NCBI GenBank assembly: GCA_035508495.1
Contig: DATJMX010000013.1
Coordinates: 1 to 64,000 of the forward strand
DNA: 64,000 nt
Source of the DNA: Candidatus Binataceae bacterium
GTDB lineage: Bacteria > Desulfobacterota > Binatia > Binatales > Binataceae
Reading direction: 5' to 3'
The position numbers and the translations under genes were made by a program. This document shows positions 17,202 to 26,314 of this stretch, in pieces (positions within the stretch are counted from its first letter, which is position 1; every line of letters starts with the position of its first letter). The notes under the pieces were generated by a model that did not search any database, was not told the DNA's origin, and saw nothing but the letters and a program-made list of their open reading frames with translations.

Positions 17202-17381
17202 ATGGATTCTATTACCAAACTGTTCGTTCGGATCCGTGAGTCGAACAAGGGGCAGACGATGACTGAGTATGCGTTGATCATCGCGGCAATCGCGGTGGCA
17301 GGCTACACGGCCTATACCAGCCTCGAAGGCGGCATCAACACTCTGATCACCAACGTGAAGAACACGCTCACTGGTGCGTGA
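17202..17381 (+). CDS. flp: Flp-type (type IVb) pilin
   Basis: A 59-residue prepilin with an AAGGAG site seven nt before the ATG. The short basic leader ends in NKG. The processing motif is G/QTMTEY, with Glu at +5 and Tyr at +6 as in Flp prepilins. The hydrophobic helix ALIIAAIAVAGYTAY follows, then a short polar tail (GGINTLITNVKNTLTGA). It would be cleaved by a TadV/CpaA-type peptidase and polymerised by the TadA ATPase into the adhesive Flp pilus. It is the first gene of the tad operon, and a sigma54-type promoter lies 128-143 nt upstream. Confidence 0.93.
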   Translation: MDSITKLFVRIRESNKGQTMTEYALIIAAIAVAGYTAYTSLEGGINTLITNVKNTLTGA

Positions 17382-17397
17382 TTCAGGGTAAGACGCC

Positions 17398-17649
17398 GTG
17401 AATACCGGAACGCCACTGAAGAGCGGCGGGGCGCTCCGCCCGGCCGCCTGGCATGAAGTTGCGCAGGCACTGGCGATTACCGACCGGGAGCGGGATCGCC
17501 GTCGTTCGCCGGACCTGCTCGTGGGCGAGCGCTTCCTCTCACCATCTTCGCTGATTCCATTTGTGATCGCTGGTGGCAATACGATGGCTCGCGAATGCGC
17601 ACTGCGTCTGCGCTGGATGTTAGTCGGTGCTGAGCGCGAGGCTGGCTAG
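17398..17649 (+). CDS. Hypothetical 83-residue protein between flp and cpaB
   Basis: A GTG start opens this frame 16 nt after the flp stop, with AGGGTAAG upstream. The product is soluble and charged (ALAITDRERDRRRSPDLLVGE) and has no hydrophobic segments, so it is not the prepilin peptidase TadV that often sits here. No family is recognised. The position inside a tight operon supports a real gene, but composition gives little help. Confidence 0.38.
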   Translation: MNTGTPLKSGGALRPAAWHEVAQALAITDRERDRRRSPDLLVGERFLSPSSLIPFVIAGGNTMARECALRLRWMLVGAEREAG

Positions 17650-17685
17650 CGCACGGGCTCGACGGCAGGCAAAAGGGGGCCTCCA

Positions 17686-18825
17686 ATGAGAAGACCAATC
17701 GTGTTCGTATTCATCGCGGGGCTCGCCGCGATGCTGGCGGCGCTGATGGTTTTCTCCGCGCTGAAAAAGCGCGACAAGGAAGTCGCACGCGCACTTGCGC
17801 GCACCGTCGACATAGTCGTGGCTGCACGCGACCTTCCTATCGGATCCAAAATCGACAGCAGCGCGATCAAGCTTGCGCGATGGTCGCGCGACAGCGTCCC
17901 GCCGGGCGCGTTCAACGATCCGCAGGCTGCGCTGGGCGATTATACAAAAACAGATATTTCGGTTGGCGAGCCGCTGGTCGATGGCAAGCTGTTTAGCGGG
18001 GAGAAGAGCGCGGGCGTGCTGCCGCTTTTGATTCCGGCCGGGATGCGCGCGATGTCAGTCGCGGTTGACGAGGTTTCCGACGTCGCAGGGTTCGTCCAGC
18101 CGCACGCTCATGTCGACGTGCTCGTCGCGGTTTCGTCGACGGGGCAGGGCGAGCCATCGTTCTCGCGCCTGGTGTTACAGGATATCGAAGTTGTCGCGGT
18201 CGCACAGGAAATCGAGCACAACCAGGATCAGCCCGAAGTCGTGAAAGTCGTGACCTTGCTGGTCACCCCAATCGAAGCAGAAAAACTTACGCTTGCGACA
18301 CGCGAGGGCACGATACGGCTGGCGATGCGCAAGTATGGCGACGACGCAATCGCCGCCACCAGCGGCATCTCGATCGGCGAGCTGCTGCATGGTGGTTCCG
18401 GTCAGTTGCCGATGCTCGAGCGGCAGGCGCCGCCGCTTCGGCACGCGGATGCGCGCGGCCCTCAACCGCTCACCGTCGAGATCATGCGCGACGGGCACAG
18501 CACCGAGGCGCTCTCCTTCATTCGCATGGGATCGGCTGATTCGCGATACGGAAACGCCGCGCCAGGCGCGGGATTCCAGCCGCTGCCATCTGAGCGCGAC
18601 AACTCGGGAGATGACTCGAACGCTGGTTCAGGCGGCGGAGCTCAGACCACCGCGGCATCGCCGGCGCCGGGAGCGCTGCTGCCACCGCCATCGCTGTCGA
18701 CACTCGGATCGTTAGCCGCAGCCGCGGCATCGGCGCCGCATCCTGTGGCCGTAGCCCTGCCGTCCGCGCTCAAGCCCGGCGACCCCGGCTACAAGCCGGC
18801 GCCGAAGACGATCGAAATCCCGTGA
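17686..18825 (+). CDS. cpaB: Flp pilus assembly protein CpaB/RcpC
   Basis: A 379-residue protein with an N-terminal membrane helix (IVFVFIAGLAAMLAALMVF). A SAF domain follows (VVAARDLPIGSKIDSSAI, about residues 44-61, to LVDGKLF). The RcpC C-terminal domain comes next (GMRAMSVAVDEVSDVAGFVQPHAHVDVLVAV). The last 120 residues are Pro/Ala-rich and longer than usual. CpaB/RcpC is a periplasmic component thought to help gate the secretin. The ATG is preceded by GGGGGCCTCC. It lies between the pilin and secretin genes, the standard Tad order. Confidence 0.9.
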   Translation: MRRPIVFVFIAGLAAMLAALMVFSALKKRDKEVARALARTVDIVVAARDLPIGSKIDSSAIKLARWSRDSVPPGAFNDPQAALGDYTKTDISVGEPLVDGKLFSGEKSAGVLPLLIPAGMRAMSVAVDEVSDVAGFVQPHAHVDVLVAVSSTGQGEPSFSRLVLQDIEVVAVAQEIEHNQDQPEVVKVVTLLVTPIEAEKLTLATREGTIRLAMRKYGDDAIAATSGISIGELLHGGSGQLPMLERQAPPLRHADARGPQPLTVEIMRDGHSTEALSFIRMGSADSRYGNAAPGAGFQPLPSERDNSGDDSNAGSGGGAQTTAASPAPGALLPPPSLSTLGSLAAAAASAPHPVAVALPSALKPGDPGYKPAPKTIEIP

Positions 18826-18852
18826 GCATCTGGTGCCCGAGGTAACACGACG

Positions 18853-20601
18853 ATGAACATCAAGATGTGTGAGCGGCTGAGCTGGATGCTGCTGCTGGCC
18901 GCGGCCGGGATAATCCTCGCGGCCTCGATGAGCGGTGCAGCCGAGCCGGTGCCGCATCAGGCAGTGATGATTCACGCGGGCGAGACTTTCGTTATTGGCC
19001 AGCTCAACCCAAATTCGGCGCCCACGGTCGTCGTTATCGACAATCCGCACGCGTTGCTGATGCATACGGAGACGCCGGGAAAGATCGTGCTGGTCGGCGC
19101 CGAAGCAGGCGCGTGGGATATCACAGTGCAGCGCGCCAACGGACTCAAGGTTGCCTACGATGTAAACGTCATGGCCCTGGCCAAGCCGCAAGCGCCCCTT
19201 GCTCCCGGCAAAGCGCCCGCGGCGAGTACGGACATGACGCTCGCACCGCGGCCCGGAGCGGGAATGACCGCGCCGGCGGATTTCAAAAGCGCGTCGGTCG
19301 ATCTGACTGACACGTCGATCGTCAACGCGGCTCCAGCGTCGCCGTCTCCCGTAGCGAATGCGGCGAATGCGCCGATACCAGTAATGCCGAGCCAGGCGCA
19401 GAGCGTTGCGCCGCGGCTATATCGCAACGACCCGACGGTGCTAGCTTCCGGTCGGGGCTATTCTTCACCGTCGGTCAATGGCGGCGTTCATTACCTGCCG
19501 GAAGATTCGGTCACGCTGATGACCGGTACCTCGGAGGTGGTCGACTTCACGCGCAGACTCACGCGAATCTCCGTCGCGGACTCGAAAGTCGCCGACGTAC
19601 AGGTCGTCAATCCTTATCAAATCAACATTATCGGTCACGAGCCGGGCTTCACCACGCTCGCGGTGTGGGACGACCGGGGCCAGTACGTCGAACGCCAGGT
19701 GCGAATCGATCCCAGCGGCAAGCAGCAGGTGATGCTGAACGTGATCGTCGCCGAGCTGAACCGCAGCAAGATCGAGAACCAGGGCATCAATATCACGACC
19801 GCGCTGGCCAATGCCGGAGTGTCGTTGGTCGGGATGCCGGGCAACGTCGGCACTCCGTATTCCGCCTCGGGATCGTCGAGCGGCAGTTCGACGCCGACGA
19901 CGCTCTTTCCGGGCGGCCAGCTGATGCCGATGCTGCTCTCGTCGAATCTGACCTACGGACTCGCTACGCAGAACGGACAGTTAGCAACGCAGACCTTCTT
20001 CCAGTTCCTGGAGCAGCACGAGCTTGGCCGAATTCTCGCCGAGCCGCACATGCTGGCGAATTCGGGCGAAAAGGCCAAGTTCCTGTCGGGCGGCGAAATT
20101 CCGATCGTGATCGCGCAGGCGCTCAACACTTCGATCGTGTTCAAGCAGTTCGGAACTTCGGTCGAATTCATTCCGACCGTTGTCGGCAGCGATTCGATCG
20201 AGCTGCTGGTCAAGCCTGAAGTATCGGAGCCCGACTACGCGCATGGCGTGCAGATGTTCGGCTTCAATATCCCGGCGTTCGTGACGCGGCGCGCAGAGAC
20301 CCTGGTGCGGATGCGCGATCAGCAGACGCTGATCATCGCCGGGCTCATCCTGCATACCAAGACCGCCACCGTGCAGAAGGTTCCCTACCTGGGCGATATT
20401 CCGTACCTCGGCGGGTTGTTCCGCAATACGAGCTGGCAGGATCAAGACACAGACCTGGTGATGAGCGTGACGCCACAGATTGTCAATGCGCTGCCGCGCA
20501 ACGGCGAAGTCTTCGATCCAACCAGGGTCCCGGACTTCAGCTACCAGGACATCAAGACCGCGCCCGTGTATCCACCCGACCCGGCGCGGCCGCGATTCTA
20601 G
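18853..20601 (+). CDS. cpaC: Tad secretin CpaC/RcpA
   Basis: A 582-residue secretin with a signal peptide (LLLAAAGIILAASMSGAAE). An additional N-terminal domain is joined by an Ala/Pro-rich linker (to about residue 215). The pilus-secretin N domain follows (VDFTRRLTRISVADSKVADV and INIIGHEPGFTTLAVWD). The C-terminal secretin core has LAEPHMLANSGEKAKFLSGG and VPYLGDIPYLGGLFRN, the conserved end signature. It forms the outer-membrane channel for the Flp pilus. A duplicated first N-domain (residues 40-110, GETFVIGQLNPNSAPTVVV) is unusual. It is co-transcribed with cpaB, 27 nt away. Confidence 0.94.
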   Translation: MNIKMCERLSWMLLLAAAGIILAASMSGAAEPVPHQAVMIHAGETFVIGQLNPNSAPTVVVIDNPHALLMHTETPGKIVLVGAEAGAWDITVQRANGLKVAYDVNVMALAKPQAPLAPGKAPAASTDMTLAPRPGAGMTAPADFKSASVDLTDTSIVNAAPASPSPVANAANAPIPVMPSQAQSVAPRLYRNDPTVLASGRGYSSPSVNGGVHYLPEDSVTLMTGTSEVVDFTRRLTRISVADSKVADVQVVNPYQINIIGHEPGFTTLAVWDDRGQYVERQVRIDPSGKQQVMLNVIVAELNRSKIENQGINITTALANAGVSLVGMPGNVGTPYSASGSSSGSSTPTTLFPGGQLMPMLLSSNLTYGLATQNGQLATQTFFQFLEQHELGRILAEPHMLANSGEKAKFLSGGEIPIVIAQALNTSIVFKQFGTSVEFIPTVVGSDSIELLVKPEVSEPDYAHGVQMFGFNIPAFVTRRAETLVRMRDQQTLIIAGLILHTKTATVQKVPYLGDIPYLGGLFRNTSWQDQDTDLVMSVTPQIVNALPRNGEVFDPTRVPDFSYQDIKTAPVYPPDPARPRF

Positions 20602-20623
20602 GCGAAGAGGGAGGCTCTCTGCG

Positions 20624-21850
20624 GTGCCATCGCTAGGCTCAAGGACATCAACCCCGCGCGGCGCGCTCAAAGTGCTGCTGGTGGGAATCACGGCGGAAAA
20701 GCGCGCCATGGTGCGCGAGGTGCTAACCACGCTCGGCGAGCCGCCGCTCGCGATCGAGGAGGCTTCGCCGGCGCCGTCGCCGACGCAAAACGTCAAGGCT
20801 CCGGAAGCCGCCGACGTGATGATGGTGGTGTTCGATGGCGCCGAGGAGAACGCGCTCAATTATGTGCAGGAGCGCGCCGCGCATTCGCCACGCCCGGTGA
20901 TTATCGCGCTCATCAGCGGCAAGAACCCGACCACGATGAAGCGCGCGCTGCGAGCCGGCGCCGACGAGATCATTTTTCTGCCGCTCGACGTGGGCGACGC
21001 CACCTGCGCGCTGCTCAAGATCAGCGAGGACCGGTGGCGCGCCGAGCGCCGCGACGGATGCGTGATCGTGTCGCTGACCAGCGTCGTCGGCGGCGTGGGC
21101 GTGACCTCACTCGCCGCGAATATCGGGCTCGCGCTGCGCCATGTCTTCGATCAGCGCGTGGCGCTGGTCGATTTGAATCTGCAGACCGGCGGACTTTCGG
21201 TTGCGCTCAATATCGAGCCCGAAGTGACGATGCTGCCGCTCGCGCGGCTCGATCAGAAGATGGATTCGATTCAACTCGAATCGGCGCTCACCAAGCATCC
21301 GTCGGGGCTGTACGTGCTGGCCGCGCCCAAGCGCATCGAGGAATGCGAGCTGGTTTCGGATATCACGGTTGGCACCGTTCTGGAGCTGATGCGCCAGCTA
21401 TTCGATTACGTGATCGTCGACTGCGGCGGGCATATCGATGAAAACGCCGTGGCGGCGTGGGAGCGTTCAGATTATCTGTTCTATGTGTTGCGCCAGACGG
21501 TGATTTCCGCGCGCTGCGCGTGGCGTTTTATCGATCTGTATGAGCGGCTTGGCATCACCTCGCTCGAGCCGCGCTTCGTGCTCAACAACTATCAGCCCTC
21601 GCATCCGCTGAGCGACAAGCAGATCGAAGGCACGCTTGGGCGCACGCTGTTCGCGCGAATTCCGTCCGATGCGCGCACGGTGGAGCGTAGCGAGCTGACG
21701 GCGACGGATATTTTCCAGACTTCGCCTAATTCGCCCGTCGCCCGCGCGGTCGTGGACTTGACGCGACGGATCATGCCGGCCGGCGAGGCTGCCGCGCATG
21801 AGCGTTCCGGCATGTTGTCGCGGCTACTTTCCGCCATCGGAGGACGCTGA
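20624..21850 (+). CDS. cpaE: Pilus assembly ATPase CpaE/TadZ
   Basis: The GTG at 20624 follows GAAGAGGGAGG and gives 408 residues. The frame extends upstream into the secretin gene without a better start. Residues 13-125 form an atypical receiver-like domain. From about 145 a ParA/MinD-type domain begins with [19 protein letters not shown], where the usual deviant Walker Lys residues (KGGxGKT) are absent. [14 protein letters not shown] supplies the second conserved region. TadZ/CpaE localises the Tad machine to the pole or focus. Nucleotide hydrolysis is doubtful here. Its TGA overlaps the ATG of cpaF. Confidence 0.9.
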   Translation: MPSLGSRTSTPRGALKVLLVGITAEKRAMVREVLTTLGEPPLAIEEASPAPSPTQNVKAPEAADVMMVVFDGAEENALNYVQERAAHSPRPVIIALISGKNPTTMKRALRAGADEIIFLPLDVGDATCALLKISEDRWRAERRDGCVIVSLTSVVGGVGVTSLAANIGLALRHVFDQRVALVDLNLQTGGLSVALNIEPEVTMLPLARLDQKMDSIQLESALTKHPSGLYVLAAPKRIEECELVSDITVGTVLELMRQLFDYVIVDCGGHIDENAVAAWERSDYLFYVLRQTVISARCAWRFIDLYERLGITSLEPRFVLNNYQPSHPLSDKQIEGTLGRTLFARIPSDARTVERSELTATDIFQTSPNSPVARAVVDLTRRIMPAGEAAAHERSGMLSRLLSAIGGR

Positions 21851-23214
21851 TGCGGCTTGCGGACCGTCTTGCCCAGGGAGGCGCGGGTAAAGCCGGCGAA
21901 GCCGGTTCCGCGGGAGGATCGCTGATCGGTGCGACGCTCAGACGCCGCAAGGATGCGATGGTGGAAAGCTCGCGCCGTCTCAAAGTAAAGATTCATAACA
22001 AGCTGTTCGAGTCGATCGACATCTCCAAGCTCGAGGCGCTCGAGCCGCAGATGGTCTCGGGCAAAGTTACCGCCGCGATCAATGAGATCCTGAACGAAGA
22101 GGGCCGCCTCCTGACCGAAGGCGATCGCGCGCGCCTGGTCGATGAAATCAAGAACGAGCTGCTGGGCCTGGGCCCGCTCGAGCCGCTGCTCCGCGACGAC
22201 GACATCACCGATATCCTGGTCAACGGCCACGGGCAGGTTTACGTCGAAAAGCAGGGCAAGCTGCATACCACCGAGGTTGCGTTCCAGGACGATCAGCACC
22301 TGATGCTGATCATCGAGCGCATCGTGTCGCGGGTCGGACGCCGCGTCGACGAGGCGTCGCCGATGGTCGATGCGCGCCTGCCCGACGGCTCGCGTATCAA
22401 CGCGATTATCCCGCCGCTCGCGCTTGATGGGCCTGCGCTGTCGATTCGCCGCTTCGGCAAGCGGCGTTACGATATCGGCGCGCTGGTCGAGAAGGGCTCG
22501 CTCTCGCCGGAGCTGGTCGAGTTTCTGCAGGCGGTAGTGCGGGCGCGGCTCAACGTTCTCGTTTGCGGCGGCACCGGTTCGGGCAAGACCACGATGCTCA
22601 ACTGCCTCTCCGCGTTCGTGCCCGAGGACGAGCGGATCGTGACGATCGAGGATTCCGCCGAGCTTTCGCTGCAGCAGCCACACGTGGTGCGCCTGGAGAC
22701 GCGGCCCGCGAACCTGGAAGGCAGAGGCGAGGTTACGCAGCGCGACCTGGTGCGCAACTGTTTGCGTATGCGGCCGGATCGGATCGTCGTCGGCGAGGTT
22801 CGCGGCGCGGAAGTCTTTGACATGCTGCAAGCGATGTCGACCGGTCATGACGGATCGATCGCCACCATTCACGCCAATAGCGCGCGCGAGTGCCTGTCGC
22901 GCCTGGAGATGATGATGCTGCTGTCGGGCGTATCGATACCGCAGCGCGCGATGCGCCAGCAGGTCGCGTCGGCGGTCAATCTCATAGTTCATATCTCGCG
23001 GCTCTCGGACGGCTCGCGCAAGGTGCTGAAAATCTCGGAGGTCAGCGGCATGGAAGGCGAGATGATCATGATGCAGGATCTCTACGAATTTGTCCGCACC
23101 GATCATTCCGTTCAAGGCAAGATCGCCGGCTACTATCGCTCGACCGGGATCCGCTCGGTCTATGGTCAGCGGCTGGAAACCGTCGGCTTCAGGACCGACG
23201 CGCGCACTGTGTGA
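21850..23214 (+). CDS. cpaF: Tad secretion ATPase CpaF/TadA
   Basis: A 454-residue member of the GspE/VirB11 ATPase superfamily. It has an N-terminal helical domain ([25 protein letters not shown] begins the conserved part). Walker A is GGTGSGKTT near residue 240, the Asp box VTIEDSAEL follows, and Walker B is [11 protein letters not shown]. The His box is [13 protein letters not shown]. It powers Flp pilus assembly at the cytoplasmic face. All catalytic motifs look intact. It overlaps cpaE by one base and tadB by one base, so it is translationally coupled. Confidence 0.96.
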   Translation: MRLADRLAQGGAGKAGEAGSAGGSLIGATLRRRKDAMVESSRRLKVKIHNKLFESIDISKLEALEPQMVSGKVTAAINEILNEEGRLLTEGDRARLVDEIKNELLGLGPLEPLLRDDDITDILVNGHGQVYVEKQGKLHTTEVAFQDDQHLMLIIERIVSRVGRRVDEASPMVDARLPDGSRINAIIPPLALDGPALSIRRFGKRRYDIGALVEKGSLSPELVEFLQAVVRARLNVLVCGGTGSGKTTMLNCLSAFVPEDERIVTIEDSAELSLQQPHVVRLETRPANLEGRGEVTQRDLVRNCLRMRPDRIVVGEVRGAEVFDMLQAMSTGHDGSIATIHANSARECLSRLEMMMLLSGVSIPQRAMRQQVASAVNLIVHISRLSDGSRKVLKISEVSGMEGEMIMMQDLYEFVRTDHSVQGKIAGYYRSTGIRSVYGQRLETVGFRTDARTV

Positions 23215-24176
23215 TGCTGATGCCGGATATCGGAATCGCGTTCGGCGCGGCGGGGCTGGTCCTGCTCGGAGTTCTGACGCTCCTGCTATTGCGCGGCGCT
23301 AAACCCACGGTCAGCAGGGAAGTGTTGCGGCAGATGGCGCGGCCCGATATGGCCGTCGCGGTCGACATAATCCGCAGCGGCCGGCGCAAGCCGGCCTCCA
23401 GCGAGCTGTTCGCGCGAATTTATCGGATCGACGTGATGCAGCGGCTGGAAGAGCAGATGTGGCAGGCGGGGCTCTATGCCTCGGTCGCCGACGTGCTGTT
23501 GATCATCGTGCTGATGTTCGGCGCGGGCTTCGCGGCCGGGCAGGCGGTCTGGAAAGACAAATTGTTTGCGCTCGCGATGGGCGCAGCCCTGGGCGCGCTG
23601 CCGATTTTCTATATTCGCTTCCGGCGCCGCCGCCGGCTGCGCAACTTTGTGCGCCAGCTCCCGCCGGCGCTCGATCTGATCAAGTCATCGCTCGAAGCAG
23701 GTCACTCCTTGATGCGCGGACTGCAGGTCGTGGTCGATGAGTTTCCCGACCCGATCGGCAGCGAGATGCGCTCGGTGATCGAGCAGACGCGCCTTGGCTT
23801 GCCGCTGCCGCGATCGCTGGAGGAAATGCTGAAACGTGTGCCCGAGGAGGATCTGCGGCTGCTGGTCGTCGCGGTGAAAGTGCAGGCGGAGGTCGGCAGC
23901 TCGCTCGCGCAGATCATCGGGCGGCTGTCCGACATCGTGCGCAACCGCCAGCGCCTGCAGCAGCAGATTCACGCGCTGACGGCGCAGTCGCGGATGAGCG
24001 GGATCGTGGTGGGAATTCTGCCGGCGCTGATCCTGGCCGCGTTCAGTATTATCCAGCCCGATTACACGCACATGCTTTTCTACGACCCGACCGGGCTAAA
24101 AATTTTGAAGACCGCGATCTTTCTCGATGGGCTCGCGTTCCTGACGATTCGACGCCTGCTGCGGGTGCGATATTGA
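23214..24176 (+). CDS. tadB: Tad inner-membrane platform protein TadB
   Basis: The ATG at 23214 overlaps the cpaF TGA. A second ATG lies two codons on. The 320-residue product has a GspF/T2SSF domain: N-terminal membrane helix (AAGLVLLGVLTLLLL), two central helices (LLIIVLMFGAGFAAG; FALAMGAALGALPIFYI), the cytoplasmic segment LPPALDLIKSSLEAGHSL, and a C-terminal helix pair (SGIVVGILPALILAAFSII). It forms the inner-membrane platform with TadC. The frame extends 108 codons upstream into cpaF, but that part is a shadow. Confidence 0.92.
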   Translation: MLMPDIGIAFGAAGLVLLGVLTLLLLRGAKPTVSREVLRQMARPDMAVAVDIIRSGRRKPASSELFARIYRIDVMQRLEEQMWQAGLYASVADVLLIIVLMFGAGFAAGQAVWKDKLFALAMGAALGALPIFYIRFRRRRRLRNFVRQLPPALDLIKSSLEAGHSLMRGLQVVVDEFPDPIGSEMRSVIEQTRLGLPLPRSLEEMLKRVPEEDLRLLVVAVKVQAEVGSSLAQIIGRLSDIVRNRQRLQQQIHALTAQSRMSGIVVGILPALILAAFSIIQPDYTHMLFYDPTGLKILKTAIFLDGLAFLTIRRLLRVRY

Positions 24177-24177
24177 G

Positions 24178-25116
24178 ATGATGACCTCGTTCTACGTGAG
24201 CCTGACGATCTTCCTGCTGGTGGCGGCGGCCGCGACCGCGCTCTACGCCGCGATCTTCGGTGCGCGGCGAATCTTCGAAGATCGGATCGCCGATATCGCG
24301 GTGAAGATGCGGGTCGCGTACGGCAATCCGACCGACGAGGAGATCAATTCGGATTCGTTTGCGCGGGGGCTGTTCCGATGGGTGGTGCGGCATCTGCCTG
24401 AGCCGCAGCTCGATGCCGAGGAAGCGGAAAAGTTGCAAACCGTGCTGGCGCGTGCGGGGTTCGCTCGCTCCGAAGACGTTTCGACCTTCAACTTTATTCG
24501 CCTCGGACTGATGGCGTTGCTCGGGGCGGCGGCGCTGGTGGCGGCAATCGCGCATGGCGCAGGCGGGATCAGACCACTATTGGCGGCGTTGGTCGGCGCC
24601 GGCGCCGGGCTGTTCGTCCCGCTTTTTTACGTCAGGCATCGGGCCGGAAATCGACAGCGCGCTATCTCATGTCAACTGTCCGACATCCTCGATTTGCTGG
24701 TCGTGTGCGTGGAAGCGGGCCTCGGATTATCGGAAGCGATCAAGATCGTCGGCAGCGAGGCTGAGCGGCAACAGCAGGAGATCGGTTCGGAGCTGGCCAT
24801 CGTTTCAGGCGAATTGAGTGCGGGCGCGACGCTGGGACAGGCGCTGCGCAACCTCGCGACGCGCACCGCGGTCGAGGACATCAAGCCGCTATCGGCGACG
24901 CTGATCCAGAGTGAGCAACTCGGCGCGCAGGTCGGGCCTGCACTGCGCTCGATCTCGGATTCTCTGCGCACCACGCGCCGGATCCGGGCCGAGGAAGCCG
25001 CGCAGAAAACCACGGTCAAGATTCTCTTTCCGCTGGTGCTTTTCGTGCTGCCGGCGATGATGGCGGTGATCGTCGGTCCCGCGATGATCCAGGTTCTGCG
25101 AACGCTCAACCAATAG
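24178..25116 (+). CDS. tadC: Tad inner-membrane platform protein TadC
   Basis: A 312-residue T2SSF-domain protein starting one base after the tadB stop. The N-terminal helix is FYVSLTIFLLVAAAATALYA. A central pair of helices follows (LMALLGAAALVAAIAHGAGG; LLAALVGAGAGLFVPLFYV). The conserved segment is LSDILDLLVVCVEAGLGLSEA. The C-terminal helix is KILFPLVLFVLPAMMAVIVG. It partners TadB. No TadE, TadF or TadG minor pilin genes follow, unlike many tad loci. Confidence 0.92.
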   Translation: MMTSFYVSLTIFLLVAAAATALYAAIFGARRIFEDRIADIAVKMRVAYGNPTDEEINSDSFARGLFRWVVRHLPEPQLDAEEAEKLQTVLARAGFARSEDVSTFNFIRLGLMALLGAAALVAAIAHGAGGIRPLLAALVGAGAGLFVPLFYVRHRAGNRQRAISCQLSDILDLLVVCVEAGLGLSEAIKIVGSEAERQQQEIGSELAIVSGELSAGATLGQALRNLATRTAVEDIKPLSATLIQSEQLGAQVGPALRSISDSLRTTRRIRAEEAAQKTTVKILFPLVLFVLPAMMAVIVGPAMIQVLRTLNQ

Positions 25117-25176
25117 TAACCGCCAGTGACCGGCTCGCTCTTGACCCTGTCGCTGACCCGGCGCAAGGCTGATGCC

Positions 25177-25662
25177 ATGGCCGATTCGTTTCTCAAGCAG
25201 CGCGCCCTGGAACTCTGGAACGAAGGCTGTGAGCATCACCAGCGATCCGACCTCGACCGCGCGATCGAGTTGTACACCAAGAGTATCGAGATGTTTCCGA
25301 CGGCCGAGGCCTACACCTTTCGCGGCTGGGCTTACCAGGGGCAGGGCAAGCTCGATGCGGCGATCGGAGAGTGCAAGCGCGCGATCGAAGTCGATCCGAC
25401 CTTCGGTAATCCTTACAACGATATCGGCGCGTACCTGATCGAGAAGGGCGAGCTCGATGCGGCGATCGACTGGCTCGAACGCGCGAAGAAGGCCGAGCGC
25501 TACGAGCCGAAGCATTTTCCGTTCATGAATCTCGGCCGCGTTTATGCGCTGAAGGGCATGGTACGCAAGGCGATCGAGGAATTTGAAGGCGCGCTGCGCT
25601 TCGCGCCCGAGGATCCCGCGTGCAGCTCGGCGCTCGCACAATTGCGCGGGCTTCTGAACTGA
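25177..25662 (+). CDS. TPR protein (TadD-like position)
   Basis: About 161 residues from the ATG at 25177. A GTG 51 nt earlier is a possible alternative. At least three tetratricopeptide repeats are visible (ALELWNEGCEHHQRSDLDRA; AYTFRGWAYQGQGKLDAAIG; PYNDIGAYLIEKGELDAAID; FMNLGRVYALKGMVRKAIEE). Neither a signal peptide nor a lipobox is present, so it is cytoplasmic, unlike the TadD lipoprotein that pilots the secretin. It follows tadC by 60 nt and probably belongs to the pilus operon, as a scaffold. Confidence 0.8.
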   Translation: MADSFLKQRALELWNEGCEHHQRSDLDRAIELYTKSIEMFPTAEAYTFRGWAYQGQGKLDAAIGECKRAIEVDPTFGNPYNDIGAYLIEKGELDAAIDWLERAKKAERYEPKHFPFMNLGRVYALKGMVRKAIEEFEGALRFAPEDPACSSALAQLRGLLN

Positions 25663-25669
25663 CGACGCG

Positions 25670-26116
25670 ATGCTCAAGCCGGGAGACCTCGCCCCCGATT
25701 TTACGCTGCCGGCTCACGGCGGTGGTGATGTGAGCCTTGCGGCGATGCGCGGGCGCAAGGTGTTCCTGTGGTTCTATCCCGAAGCGGGGACGCCGGTATG
25801 CACGAGCGAGGGATGCAGCCTGCGCGACCATCAGAGTTACTTCGACGATTCCAATGTGCAGGTTCTCGGCGTCAGCTTCGATTCCGTCGAAACGAATGCA
25901 GAGTTCGCGGGCAAGCACGGCTTCTCTTTTCCGCTGCTCAGCGATCTGGATCGCAAGGTCGCGCTCTCATATGGCGCGTGCGGCGATGCCAAGGCCCGAC
26001 ACGCCGAGCGCATCAGTTTCGTGATCGACGAGAATGGCCGGATCGAGCGTGTCTATCCGCAGGTCGATCCGCGAAATCATGCGGCGCAGGTGTTGGCCGA
26101 TATCCTCGGCGTTTGA
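25670..26116 (+). CDS. Peroxiredoxin, PrxQ/Bcp type
   Basis: A 148-residue thioredoxin-fold peroxidase. The peroxidatic motif is PEAGTPVCTSEGCSLRD near residues 37-53, where the peroxidatic Cys is followed five residues later by a resolving Cys, the PrxQ/Bcp arrangement. Conserved LGVSFDSVETNAEFAGKHG and FPLLSDLDRKVALSYG follow. It reduces hydroperoxides in the cytoplasm using thioredoxin. It sits 7 nt after the TPR gene, so it appears to be transcribed with the pilus genes. This placement is unusual. Confidence 0.93.
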   Translation: MLKPGDLAPDFTLPAHGGGDVSLAAMRGRKVFLWFYPEAGTPVCTSEGCSLRDHQSYFDDSNVQVLGVSFDSVETNAEFAGKHGFSFPLLSDLDRKVALSYGACGDAKARHAERISFVIDENGRIERVYPQVDPRNHAAQVLADILGV

Positions 26117-26246
26117 TTTGTTCGCTGCTGTTCCGATTCGAGACAGCTCGACTGTCGCGAGTGTTCACAAATCGGATTCGTCCCGGGACCCGCAACTCAG
26201 TGCGAGATATAGCTGAACGTCGAACAGTGTCCCGTTATCGGATACG

Positions 26247-26262
26247 TGGCCTGCCGCTTGCT
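26247..26262 (+). promoter_or_regulatory. Sigma54 (-24/-12) promoter for the enhancer-binding-protein gene
   Basis: TGGCct-gccgc-TTGCT keeps the invariant GG and GC with exactly 10 nt between them and a perfect TTGCT -12 box. Transcription would start near 26273. That rules out the in-frame ATG at 26273 and favours the GTG at 26315, which has a GGCAGGGGG ribosome-binding site. It suggests autoregulation. Confidence 0.55.
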
Positions 26263-26314
26263 CATCAGGTGTATGACCTCGGGAAATAATTGGGACACTC
26301 CCGCGGCAGGGGGC

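Noticed and set aside
21592..23115. 507-codon open frame on the minus strand
   Set aside because: Antisense to cpaE/cpaF; Arg/His-rich product without domains.
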